From positions 992,001-1,056,000 of the forward strand of contig PYIU01000003.1 in assembly GCA_003415625.1 (NCBI GenBank): DNA of 64,000 nucleotides, read 5' to 3'. Below the pieces are notes generated by a model that did not search any database, had not been told where the DNA came from, and was given only the letters and a program-made list of their open reading frames with translations. This DNA comes from Aquanectria penicillioides. Its lineage: Eukaryota; Ascomycota; Sordariomycetes; Hypocreales; Nectriaceae. This document shows, in pieces, positions 23,839 through 35,257 of the stretch. The translations under genes were made by a program, and so were the position numbers. Numbering within the stretch: the first letter of the stretch is position 1; every line of letters begins with the position of its first letter.

Positions 23839-26800
23839 TTTCCTTTACTTTTCTTATTCTGTTTTTATGTACGGTGTGGTAAGGATATAACGATAGCCGT
23901 CTGAGAGACGTGAGATGTATGCTGCGGCTGGGGTCAATGAGATGTTCTAAGTCACCAGCCACGCCGACTTACTGTCAGGGTTAGATGCAGCGAATGTACT
24001 TGACAATAAATGTCAACGAGTGTAATCTATCGGTGATGATAGTTAGCAAAATAGTTCTGAAAAGTAGCGTCCATCACATCCTAGTCCTCCTGTCTGTGCA
24101 ACGTTGATTGACAACACTCTATCAACCGACCGTCTCTCAAAGCATGTTGAAATGAAAGACCCCATGATCCTCAATAAATCTTTGATTTCTCCTCGCATCC
24201 GGACCAAGCAAGACATGACAAATATGGAGCAGCCGAGACTCACATATAATTTGCGTAGAGCGTATGTATGTGCGGGCTTTTAAACACAAATAAAGGAGTG
24301 ACTTGACGAAAATTCGTCAAATTAGATCCAAACAAGCGCAAGTCGTCAAATTCAGAACTGTCCGTGACGGCTTCTATGTCGGTCGTGAACTAGGCGGGAT
24401 CGGATTCGCGGGAAGAAGGGCGTCGAAATCAATCGTATGCCGGCATTTGCTATCCGCGAGACCTCCAGAGGTCCTATTATCGGCCAAACATCAACCGGAG
24501 AAGATGAGTACGGGGACGGCTCTCGAGTGATCGGCTTGAACGCACGCGGGCGCTGTCGAGAATCGAAGAGGACGGACGACGACGACGCCTTGGAAACTTG
24601 TCGGAGGAGGTGAGGTCGGTGTGGAGAGTGAGCGAAAGGAAGGAGAGGGAGAGGGCTGGAGAAAAGAAGGGACAGCGACAGGGACACGCCAAAAAGGAAG
24701 GAATGAAAGCGAATGGGGAGATGGCAGGCGTGGAAACACGACAGGGGACTTGGGGAGCCAAGTGCAGGGGTAGGGTACAGGGTGGAGGATTAGAAGGAGG
24801 GTTAAAAGAGGAACAGGGCGAGAGCCCGGTGTGAGCGTGCGGATGGTCTAAGTGGGCGCGGGCTAGGCCATGTGCGAGGGTGAGCAGGTGGTCTTGCAGA
24901 CGGCCTGGGATCGAGAGAGGCGCAGGCCTCGTAGGCGATGAGGATGGGGATAGACAAAGGAGACGCCCCTCTTGGACCATTTTTCGGTGGGCGTTGGATG
25001 GAGGACTGGGGACTGGTGATGGACCACGACCCTCGCCCGCTTGCAGAGGTACACAAGGAGGGCCGAGCAGATACGAGCCTCGTGGGTGCATACGAACGCC
25101 ACGCAACGTGTACTTGGAGCTGTTAGCACAAGTTGCGCGCTATCACGACGATGGGTCGACCGAAGGCACAGGCAGGGATGACGACGAGGTTACCATTCTC
25201 CACCCCACCCCCCTCCCCACCAGCCATTGTATGTGTCGACGGAAAGTCTGTTGCTCGCCGTCGTGGCCGTTGTCCACCTACGCTCAGGCACAGGCACAGA
25301 CAGGGAGCGACGCTAAACCGCACCGGAGTGACGAGCCCACCCGTCCAGCCCAGGCCAGACATTCAGGGACAAAGACGCACATCCACGATGGACGTGGTGG
25401 AGGGTGGGCCAACCGGCGATAGCAGAGATACCTGCGCAGGCGTGGAAATTGCGCAACGAGCAGACGACCATTGTCGAAAGGAGGCTGGCTTACCGAATGG
25501 CAACTGGGCGAGTCATCGTTAGGGCCAGGGCAGAGGGGGGTCGAGCGGGTGCCAGGGTGTGGCGAGTACATCTTGTGCCACCCCGTCGGCCATGTCGCAG
25601 ACAAAGTGCTGCTGCGGAGTCAATCGAGAACAGGACTGGACGGCCTGTGGTAGCACTCTGCTTTCCTGATGCTGTCGGCACTTGGCTCGTACAGGTCCAG
25701 GCCATTGCAGTGTAGTAGATGGATGGATGGACGGAGGTGCAAATTCTCTATCCTGTAGCACTGTGGTCTGTAATGAGGAGATAACGAGGACAACGACATT
25801 GCATGGCGGGCCTGGCGGTCCCGGTGCTAGATTCCATGGAGCTGTGGCGCCGGCGTTGGTGGGAAATCGACGGGGTGCATCGTAGCGTCGGTTCCCAAAC
25901 GCTGGTCGTGTCTCTCATCTGCCGGGGAGCTGGGTCGGGGGTGAATGCGGATGTGGACGGACTGGAATTTTTGCTGCTTTTTGCCTGTGCTTGGTACTCT
26001 TGCGTAGGAGCGTCGATCCACGCGTGGGATTGTTGAATTTTCGTGACTGTGGATTATTCCAAGCTTGATGCCAGGGGTGCAGGCGCGGAAGAATCGACCC
26101 TGTGCCGCACTATTGGCTAAACTCTGGGCTTTCGAGCACATTATACCCCATTAGTAACTAGTGCGGCACACCAAACAGGGTGCCGATGAGCACATCCCTC
26201 AGGCTTTTTCAGCACACCCACTTCTGGTTCCAGGGCATTCTTCCAGTGCACTTCCAGGGCACTGCCCAGTGAAGGGCAAGGTACCTTTGCAAGCTGAGCG
26301 CCCAGGTTGATGTTGGCTGTGCTGGTTTGCTGTAGGGAGAAGTGTTGGTTGCGCTATATGTGAGGTGTCGTGCGTCCAAGTGCACGTTTGTTTCTAATCC
26401 AAGCTCTTGCCAGGACAATCCGATCCTCCGGTTTCAAAGCCCAGAGCCCTCGTCCCCCTCGCATGTGGTTCTTCTGGCCCTTGGGTGTTGTTGATCAGGG
26501 ACAAGAGGCAGCCCGTCCCCCTCCTTCTCCCTTCTCCCTGGAGGTAGTGCAGTCATCGAGGGCAACGCACCCAAAAACAAGATGATCTCCTCTGAGGCTA
26601 AATGAGCCAAATGAGGCCTGTGATCAGCAACAGCTGGGCACAGGTCGGCATGAACTGGTGGAATTAATGGTGATTTCGCTTAGAGCCACGCCCAGCCAGC
26701 CCGCCTGGTGCGATGCAACCATTGCAGACACACGGCTTCGGGGCGCCATGCCTGAATGGTACAGATAATAGAACGCCAAAGTTGACGGGCGCGTGTACGG

Positions 26801-29800
26801 TCCATTGCAGCACCATGGCCATGTACGTACCAGCATGCTGGGCCAGGATGTTGGGGCTGGTATAGCCAGGTATTGGCCCCAGAGAAGGAAGCGGGTGAAA
26901 AGTAACGATGCAAGATGTGAACCCTTTTGCAGGCCGTTGTGCACGCAGTCAGGCGGCATGAAAGATACAAGGCTGATCGTCGGCGATACCTTTGGTCTCG
27001 GCCAGATGATGACACCCCAGAGGTACCTAAGCATACCAATCGTGTACCATCCCCGGGCTGCAAGCTTCAAAAGATGGGCTGCCGGCTGGCATAACCTTGG
27101 AAGCTCGACAGAACCCTGTCGGGAGGCCCACATGAAAGTTCCACCGGGAGTTCCACCAGGACGCCAGCCGAGGGGCCACCCGTGCGCATGGCGCCGCAAG
27201 CCAGGAACAGAGACGGCGACGAATAGGCAGGCGGGAGGGACGCCTTAGCTCGTCTCGAGGCGCCACTGGGGCTTGTGCCTTTAATTATCCGGCCTCCTTC
27301 GTGGCCTGGCTTCCTGGTTCCGCGGGTGCCAGCGGTGCGACTTTGTCGGTTGATGTCTGTGAGAGAATGAGTACGTCGAAATTAAGAACAAAGAAAATCG
27401 ACACGGAAGACATGTGGGCTAACCCACCGTGGACCGGCTTACACGTGCCCTATGGATACATGGCGTATGACTTTGGTGCCTGAGGTGACATTCCGTTATA
27501 TTGTTTTCATCCCAAGACCCAAGCAAGACCCAGTCGACAAAAGATCCGGCCTGCATGACGCTGCTTGAGGCATTCATCAACCCTCTCCAGGGAGCAGCCA
27601 ACACTGCGGTGCACTGAATATGAGCCATAGGCCATAGCATTCTTTGCCCGGGCAGCCCCGCGCCCTGCAGTGCAATTTTTTCATTTTTGGTATAAAAAAA
27701 TAAAAATAAAAACCGTGGCTTAGCAGACCAAGACATTTGAAGGCGAGGAGCGAGACAGTCGTTCACGATGAGACAGTCAAGAAGACAACAGCAAAACAGA
27801 CCCAGATTCTGCTCATCCACCCCAGCCCCAGGTCGCCCAACCTGCCTGTCTGCCTGCCCCGGCCACCTACGTGACTGACGCACGTATCGGCAATACAATC
27901 TCAGCTCAGCATCAGCAGCGCACATATTCGTACATACAGTACACCAACATCATAGCACATCGCACATCCTGACGGATACGGCGCAGCACATATGCCGCTC
28001 ACCACTGACCTACCTGACCCTGTGCAGCCTGTACCGTACCGTGCCCCGATGGACGCACAACTGGGCAGCGAATTCCATGACTCCACGTGGACAGCAACGA
28101 GCCCCCAGTGGTCCCTCCACTCGCTCTGGTGGCTCAAGTCCCGAAATTGCGCGTCCCAGCTGCGTGCTGCTGTCGAAGTCGCATTTTGTCGATGCCATAC
28201 TTTTTCTTCTTCGCACATCAAACTTTTAACTACCAACAGCACATGGGACAAGCCTCGTGTCCTGTGTCTTGTGTCGCCTCCATTAGGTATCATTGTGCAA
28301 TGTGCGGATATTAGACTTTTTGCTTGCGACAATCCCAATACCAGTACCCCATCCATTGCCGTAGATGCCGTTGGTCTTGGCTATGGTTTTCTTCACTCAT
28401 CTCTTTTTTTCTTTTTCTTTTTTTTTTGTTGCATTATTTCTTTTTCCTTTTTCGACACCTTTCGAGTCCCCAATCCCATCATCCCATCATGCAATTACAA
28501 ATAAATTGCTGACTATTGCAATGAATTGCGTAACTATGAAATGGCTCATCTAAAGTGTCACAGGTTACACCAACAGAGCTCAAATTTCAACAAATGACAA
28601 CCCCTCGTCTCGTCCCATCTCGTCCAGCTTCATCTGACACTGACCATTTTCTTTTTTTTTTTAACTCCCGAAGCCGTCTTCAAACTACGACTTCACTAAT
28701 GTGCATTGTAATATCGATCTGCTTGCCACCAGACCAGAAAAAAAACCTCCGCCCGTCGCCCTACGAGGCCTATTCCCGAAAGCGACGGTGACGGTGGGAA
28801 ATTGTTTCCAGCTGCAAACTGTGCCCCGCTGTTCTCTCGTCCTTCACACACCATCGCGTTTTGTTCTGTTTCTTCGCTCCGCCTTCTATACATAGACACG
28901 ACGATCTTGCAGATACGGATACAGACTACGGACACAAACCGGAGCCCATCCTCAACTAAGGCACGGAAGAGATCCAGTCCGGCCTTGAGGCACCTGAATT
29001 CCATCCTGTTTGGGCTATCCCCATGCCAGCTGCTACCTGCATCGTACTATCACCATCCCTACAAGAGGATGAATTGGTATCGTCCCCCCTAGCCCTTCGA
29101 CTCACCTGAAGCATCCATGCCGTCGCCCGCAACCCACATCCCGCACGACCTTGGGTGAGAATGGCCCTTTTCGCAAGCGCCTAGATCAGCGCCTGGCTCG
29201 CGCGGCCTTCGACAATACGAGCGCACCCCAAGGCCTTGAGCCCGATTGGGACAGGCCTCACCCAAAATGGCTGCACGCTGACAAGCTGCTCCCTGCAGCT
29301 CCCACGATTTTCAACGACTATTGTTGCCCCTAATGCCCCAATGACGCCGCCGTCCCCCTGCTCTTTAACCACGGTCATACTGGGCCACGATCGGACATTG
29401 TTGGCCTTGTTTCCTGTGCCCTGCGGCCCAGCTGGCCTACCTAAAAGCTCCGGTCATCTCATTCATCAGATCACATCACTGACGACCGTATGTGCGATTG
29501 TGTGTGTGCTTGAGCTACAGATGCATATTTCTGGAAATAGCGTCTCCCCTCCCCTCCCCCTTTGTGGTGCCCCCGTCGCATCGCGGCATTGAACATCGGC
29601 CGGTGCCCAAAGAAAATGGTGAACGCCACACCCACTCTCGATCCTCCACCACTTCCACCGGCACCTCCACCCACCAGATCCTACCGTCCGCCGTCCTTCG
29701 GCCAGGCCGTTCTTCTAAGTGGTCCATTGAACAGCTGAGCGCCGTCGCACGCACTCGCTCGCTCGATCGCAAAGCTGCCACTGTGTAGCGTAACGTAGCT

Positions 29801-32800
29801 TCGTTGTCTGGCCCTCGTTATCCAGGGTTGAACGATCCCATGGCCCGTGTCCAAGTCTAGTCGTAGGTCTGACTCTCCCTGAGACAACTGCCCAGTCCAA
29901 AACACCCCGATTTGGTGCCAGGGACGGAGAATGCGGCTCGTCTACCACCCCTTCTGGTCCAGAGGGAGGAGGCGGGAGCAATGGCTCACACGCGGCGTCC
30001 TGAGACAGTCCACCTTCGTCTCGTGTCTCGCCTGAAGCGTGAGTCTAGGTAGCGAGAGTCCAGCTTGCACACCATCAGCTGAATCACGGAGGTCCACCGC
30101 ATGTCTCGCCGCCTCCCGAAGCATTAATTGAGTCTTGCCAAACCCATTGAAGAGCTTGTTGGCGCCATTCATGCTGTATTGTCAGCGTGGCATCGTTAGT
30201 CAATATTGGCTCGTAGGCGTGCCCAACATCGACGCGCATGATTCCCGCTGCCAGCAATCTCCCATTCATCCATTTTTGCGGCCAATTACCCACAGTGGGC
30301 ATCTCTAGTAGACGCCCGAAATCACTATTGCCTCCATTGACCCAAAATGTAGCTGTAGCCGCCGGGGTTGGATATGGACCGCGTTTATTGGACAATCCAC
30401 TCTTGAATATGAGTGAGCGCTTGGGTGCCGAAACTCCACGAGGATTCACCACATGAATCGAACTTCACTTCATCATCGCATGCCAAATCTCCTTTCAAGC
30501 CTACGTCATTGCATTGCAGTCCAACGAGCCTTGCCTCAGATGTCTATTCCCACGCCCGTTGGTGAAATCCCACATGGTCTCGTTGGAATGAAATACGTCA
30601 CAGAGCAAGACCAGGTTCTTTTGTTCTCTGCCTCTTCGCTGGAATGGTGACCCCGCGATGACTCTTACCACTTGATGAATCTTAGATCGAATTCCCATCA
30701 AAGGCGGGGGAGGGGTAAGCTAGGCGGTGAGTACGTAGAGTGTTGGAATGCAATGAGTGAGGCGATGCTTCAGGATGAATCATAGCTATAGGTTTGATGT
30801 TTGTTTGTTGACCAACGCCACGTTGAATAGCCGCTGCATTCGATCCCATATTTTTCGTGGCGATGTTGTGGTCGTGTTTGTGATCCCCTTTTATGTTCTG
30901 TTGTGCACTGCGGCTTGGACATTACCGAGAGATTTTGGTTGTCTACTTGGCCTGTCTCAAGAGCCGTGGAGGTAAGCCAAGCGGATATTTATATTCGGAG
31001 ACTTGATTTGATTACCGTATGGGTGAAAGAGGGCGTCTCGCAGGACTCTTCACTCCATTTCCTATTGCTCGCCGCTTTGAATGATGTGTTCCAGTTTCGT
31101 ATATCAGTATCAGATGATTTCGACTTCAGCGTGAGCATGCATTCACTTGGCGCCTGGATGTTGTAATAGCGCTGTTACCTCGTGGTAGTAGCATTAAATT
31201 GTTCATTCTGAAGCTTTCGGGCATTGCCTATGTCATTGACCCTTTGTTTCAAGCATTATAGCATCAATTGAGATGGCACTGGTAACAACAGTGTTCGGTC
31301 AACCCTCGATTCAAGCATCCCCGGCGTCGTCATGGGTCGTTAGGTATGTAAACCATTTTATTTTATCCGTCCCAGTGGTTGTCTACTGGTTTCTCCTCGT
31401 CTTATTGGCGTATGAATGACAAGTGAAGTCATCATCAATGCACTACGCTGTCAGTCCAGCAACATGTGTAATCCGAAGCCAAGCTCATACCATGTTATTA
31501 TCACCTGTATATGTTTTTACATATGATTATTAAAACAGTATACTTCGTCATTCTGCCATTGTTTTGAAGTTGAAAATCAGAATTGTGTGACGCACAGGTC
31601 GGACCTCACGTTAGTTTCCGGTATAGGGTAGCCCGTTTTTAAAGCGCTGTCCATCACGAGTTGTGGAACCGCTGTCGGGACTCCCAGTAATCTAAGTGTA
31701 GCATTCCTAAAAATTAGATTATTATTCGATGTTTAATACTGTAAGGCATCGTAGTGCCCCTCTCCACTGTTGGTGATTTCGTCCTGGAGTGAGTCCATGA
31801 AATTAGTGTTGTCCAGATCAGGTTCGTGCAACCCGACAAAGGAGGGCGTTTCTATTGATAATTAATCCATCATCCGGGAGGTCACCTGGCGTTGCATTGA
31901 AAGGGGGACAATAACCCAGGAAAGGAATAGACTTTGGAGAACACTCACGCCATCCAGAGAAACGGATGTCTTGTGAGGGAAACGGGAAGGTAGGGAGGAA
32001 GGTGAGAAATAAAGAAATAAATGTCTGGAAATAGTGAACTGGACCAAATTGTCCAAACTAAAAGTGAATAAACATTAAGCTAACTTAGTCAATCGGAATT
32101 GCCCAAAAGAAACATCAAAATCTGCTGAAAAAGGTATGTATCGGTGATGCTTGTCGGGGCAGCCTGGGTGTAGAGACCAGTCGGCTTTTCTACTAGGACG
32201 GATGTTACTGAATATGTCTCGGCCAATCATATCTATACTACCTAATAATATAATTACCCTGTACTACCTTTCCCTGACTCGGTATATATGATCTTGGCGT
32301 ATTTCAAGATTATGGTAGTCCCTCTGTTCTACAGATCTTGGGTCGCTGCTGTAGTGTTTGTTGATCATCTCGTGTTGTAGTAAAGTAATATTAGAACAAC
32401 ATTAATACCCACGGAGTAAGAAAAAAACCCAAGAAAAACCTAGTACAAAAGCAAGAATAATGACTATCAAACCAAGAAAAAAGTCCCAAAAGGACAAAAT
32501 AGCGACAAAATCGGCCATAAACTACAAGCCAGGTCCGCGAAATAGGAAATCAATAGCTTTAGGGTAGCTGTGGAGTAGTTCCTGTATCCCCTGACCAATA
32601 GGACCCAGATGAGTGGTGGCAAAGAGAACTGGCACCAGCACCAAACAGAGATTTAAACGCACTGCAGGTTAAGCCAACAAGCTACATGACCACCTGCAGG
32701 TCTTAAGCTTGCAATAAAAGCTCATAATGCGATGCAACAGTCATGATCGGACGTACCCGGAAGGATCCACTCAAATCGGACCCGGGGGGGGGACCGGCCC

Positions 32801-33054
32801 CACACTTGATATGGCGCCGAATAGCCCACGTACGTATTCACTCCGCATTCATTCGCCTGTGACCACCAGGCTATCGACTGTCGGCGCTCGTCATTGGCGG
32901 AGGCTGGCGGTCCGGACCATCGCCTAGTCAGCCTCGCCTGATTCAGCGGGTGTCACCCACTCTCAAACATGCGACGGGATTTTGTCTGGAGATCCATGAA
33001 CTCTTCACATCCAACACGACATCGGGGGATCATCCTCCATTCCACTCCCTAACA
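23839..33054. other. 9.2-kb gene-poor divergent region MSB2 / ERV2
   Basis: No gene could be supported. 23.9-25.1 kb is pyrimidine-rich on the minus strand, compatible with the MSB2 promoter and a long leader. 25-30 kb is ordinary GC-rich sequence with short chance frames. From about 30.7 to 32.7 kb the sequence becomes visibly AT-richer with few open frames, as in decayed or mutated repetitive DNA. A tRNA-like repeat fragment is suspected at its right end. The last 300 bp must hold the ERV2 promoter. Confidence 0.5.
32400..32712 (-). mobile_element. Possible tRNA-derived short interspersed element remnant
   Basis: On the minus strand, GTAGCTTGTTGGCTTAACC (about 32,670-32,690) resembles an RNA polymerase III box A. 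About 40 nt further lies GGTGCTGGTGCC, a poor match to box B. A T-rich stretch ends near 32,400. The spacing is tRNA-like but the match is weak and no target-site duplication was confirmed. It could simply be AT-rich intergenic DNA. Confidence 0.25.
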
Positions 33055-33770
33055 ATGGCGCGCCGACAGCATCTTACCCTGACATTTATTCTCGTCCTGG
33101 TGGCCTTCTGCACCTTATCTTACCTCTTCTCTGGGCCCTCAAGCAGTTATGTTCCCAGCTTCAAACCCCCCGCGGGCAGCGAGCCCCTGAAGGAGAACGA
33201 ACGATCTAGTGACTTCGCCGTCGATATTAACGCCATGCCCGAAGGCTTCCTCGACGGAGAGTCCATTGCGCCTCGTCTCGAGAATGCCACACTCAAGTAT
33301 CCCTCACCGCAATTGCCCGTTTGCATGTCCTCATCACTAACTCGACACGCTTTCACAGGGCTGAACTTGGTCATGCCACATGGAAGTTCCTGCATACCAT
33401 GATGTCGCGCTTCCCCGACAAGCCAACGAAGGAGGATCGCATGACTCTCGACACCTTCATGCACCTTTTCGCCCGTCTATACCCTTGTGGGCAGTGCGCT
33501 AAACACTTCCGAGGACTCCTGGCCGAGTACCCGCCCCAGACGAGCAGCCGCAACGCTGCTGCGGGCTGGCTTTGTTACATGCACAACATCGTCAACGAGA
33601 AGGTCCACAAGCCTCTCTTCGACTGCAGCAAGATCGGCGACTTTTACGATTGCGGATGTGGTGACGACAAGAAGAAGGAGGGAGCCGAGGGGGGCAATTC
33701 TAGCGAGAAGCCCATGGATTCCAGCAGCGCCCAGGCCGAGGGCCCCGTCCAGCCCCTCCACAAGCACTAG
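33055..33770 (+). CDS. ERV2: FAD-linked sulfhydryl oxidase, ERV2/ALR family
   Basis: Exons 33055-33296 and 33359-33770 (62-nt intron, gtatcc..acag, with CTAAC branch-like site) give 217 aa. A short basic start and one hydrophobic segment (LTFILVLVAFCTLSYLF) form a signal anchor, so the enzyme should face the ER lumen. The Erv/ALR domain follows: LGHATWKFLHTM, the redox-active YPCGQC (C124, C127), HFRGLLAEYPP and the FAD-binding WLCYMHNIVNEKV. A distal CGCGDD may serve as the shuttle cysteine pair, although Erv2 enzymes differ here. The enzyme passes electrons from thiols to oxygen through FAD and makes disulfides for protein folding. The tail is Ser/Glu/Pro-rich. No frame problem was seen. 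Confidence 0.92.
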
Positions 33771-34284
33771 AAAAAACATGTATGACTATTTGTTTGAATT
33801 TTTGTAATCATTGGCGTTGTTATAGCAAAATCGTAGTTGGCTTTGGCGGGACCAGGCCGCCCGTTCGCCCGCAATGAATTGGGCAACGTGTTCTGTATGA
33901 GGCGCACTCCATGTTCTGTCGATTTTGGTGCACTGAGAATTTACTGTGAATTGATATGAAAGTCATACCAAATATATCTTGGCCACCAACTTAGCCTAGC
34001 GCTTGGAAACCCCATACTATTTCTCTTTCTATCGTTGACAGAAGTTTGCCACTCTTAGGATGCGGTTTGGTTGCGTCGCAGTTGCACGTGATTTAACACG
34101 TGATACCAAAGCGGGTCAGAGCGCTGCTGCGCGTTCAGAGCTGCCTTGAGCTCAACATGAGCTCCAGCCTTCCCCAAGCAACGAACGACGACGACGACTA
34201 AACCACACAACCTCCATCATAATTCCCGATCGACCCGATATCTACTCTCCCCCCTATAATACCTAGACATTACAAATCGCCATA
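33771..34284. promoter_or_regulatory. ERV2 3' / PRE3 promoter region
   Basis: This 514-bp stretch includes the 3' end of ERV2 and the PRE3 promoter. Two CACGTGAT octamers lie 12 bp apart at 34085 and 34097. No further gene is seen. Confidence 0.6.
34085..34104 (+). promoter_or_regulatory. Paired CACGTGAT (E-box-like) sites upstream of PRE3
   Basis: CACGTGAT occurs at 34085-34092 and again at 34097-34104, in the same orientation and about one helical turn apart. They lie about 180 bp before the PRE3 start. CACGTG is the core bound by fungal bHLH factors, and which factor binds here is unknown. Confidence 0.5.
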
Positions 34285-35257
34285 ATGGAATTCGGCCATG
34301 CTGGAGTATTGAACGAGGGTAAGTGGGGAGCTTCTAGGGATATCTGGCATCGACATCGATATGGAAGCTAACGGAATGCCGCCAGATGGAATCCACGTTG
34401 ATATGGACCGGTTGAAGAAGGGTGAGGTCAAGTGAGTAATCTATGCCACTGCATTTTCGTGGGCGCTGCTAACCGATGGCCAGCTTGGGTACCTCCATGT
34501 ACGTATCTCTCTTCATCATGACGACATATAGCTTAACGTTGTTGTAGTATGGCGGTTACTTTCAAGGATGGAGTCATTCTGGGTATGTAAGCCGACCTTC
34601 TCTACGAGGATCTGACCACTGATGCTGGATGCAGGTGCTGATTCACGAACCACGACCGGATCCTACATTGCGAACCGAGTGACGGACAAGTTGACGAGAG
34701 TACACGATACCATTTGGTGCTGCCGATCTGGCTCGGCCGCCGACACACAGGCCGTGGCCGATATTGTTCATTATCAGCTCGGGCTCTTTGCCATGCAGAA
34801 TGGTAAACCTCCCATGACACAAACCGCTGCCTCCATCTTCCAGGAGATTTGCTATGCCAACAAGGACCGACTGTCGTATGTTGCCGATGCCCAAGCTCGC
34901 TACTCAGCATCGTGAGGAAACTGACAATTTGATGAATAGGGCCGGGCTGATCATTGCTGGATGGGATGAGCGTTTCGGAGGCCAAGTTTACTCCATTCCC
35001 CTGGGTGGTTCCCTTCATAAGCAGGCGTATGCCATTGGCGGTTCCGGTTCCACATACATCTACGGTTACTGCGATGCGAACTGGAGAGAGGGCATGGAAA
35101 AGGCCGAGGCCGTCGACTTTGTCAAGGGAGCTTTGAGGGAGGCCATCAAGTGGGATGGCAGCTCAGGTGGTGTCATCCGTATGGTGGTGTTGACCAAGGA
35201 GGGGCCGACCGTCACTTGTATCTGCCGGATACGGATTACGCAGTGCGGCACGAGTGA
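34285..35257 (+). CDS. PRE3: 20S proteasome beta-1 subunit (caspase-like), PRE3
   Basis: Six exons: 34285-34318, 34386-34431, 34484-34498, 34548-34582, 34635-34875 and 34940-35257. All introns have GT-AG ends. The protein is synthesised with a 29-residue propeptide ending in VNLG. T30 becomes the catalytic N-terminal threonine of the mature subunit, with D46 (D17) and K62 (K33) in place. It cleaves after acidic residues inside the 20S core. The third exon is only 15 nt and encodes the LGTS cleavage site. As sequenced, the frame breaks at the G4 run 35201-35204. The family ending [17 protein letters not shown] is encoded in the other frame up to TGA at 35255-35257, while the unrepaired frame ends at 35264 with an unrelated tail. 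One extra G gives 229 aa. The gene is essential in yeast, so a sequence error is likely. Confidence 0.94.

Noticed and set aside
24477..25106. 209-codon minus-strand Pro/Ser/Leu-rich frame upstream of MSB2
   Set aside because: It reflects a pyrimidine-rich leader and has no recognisable domain.
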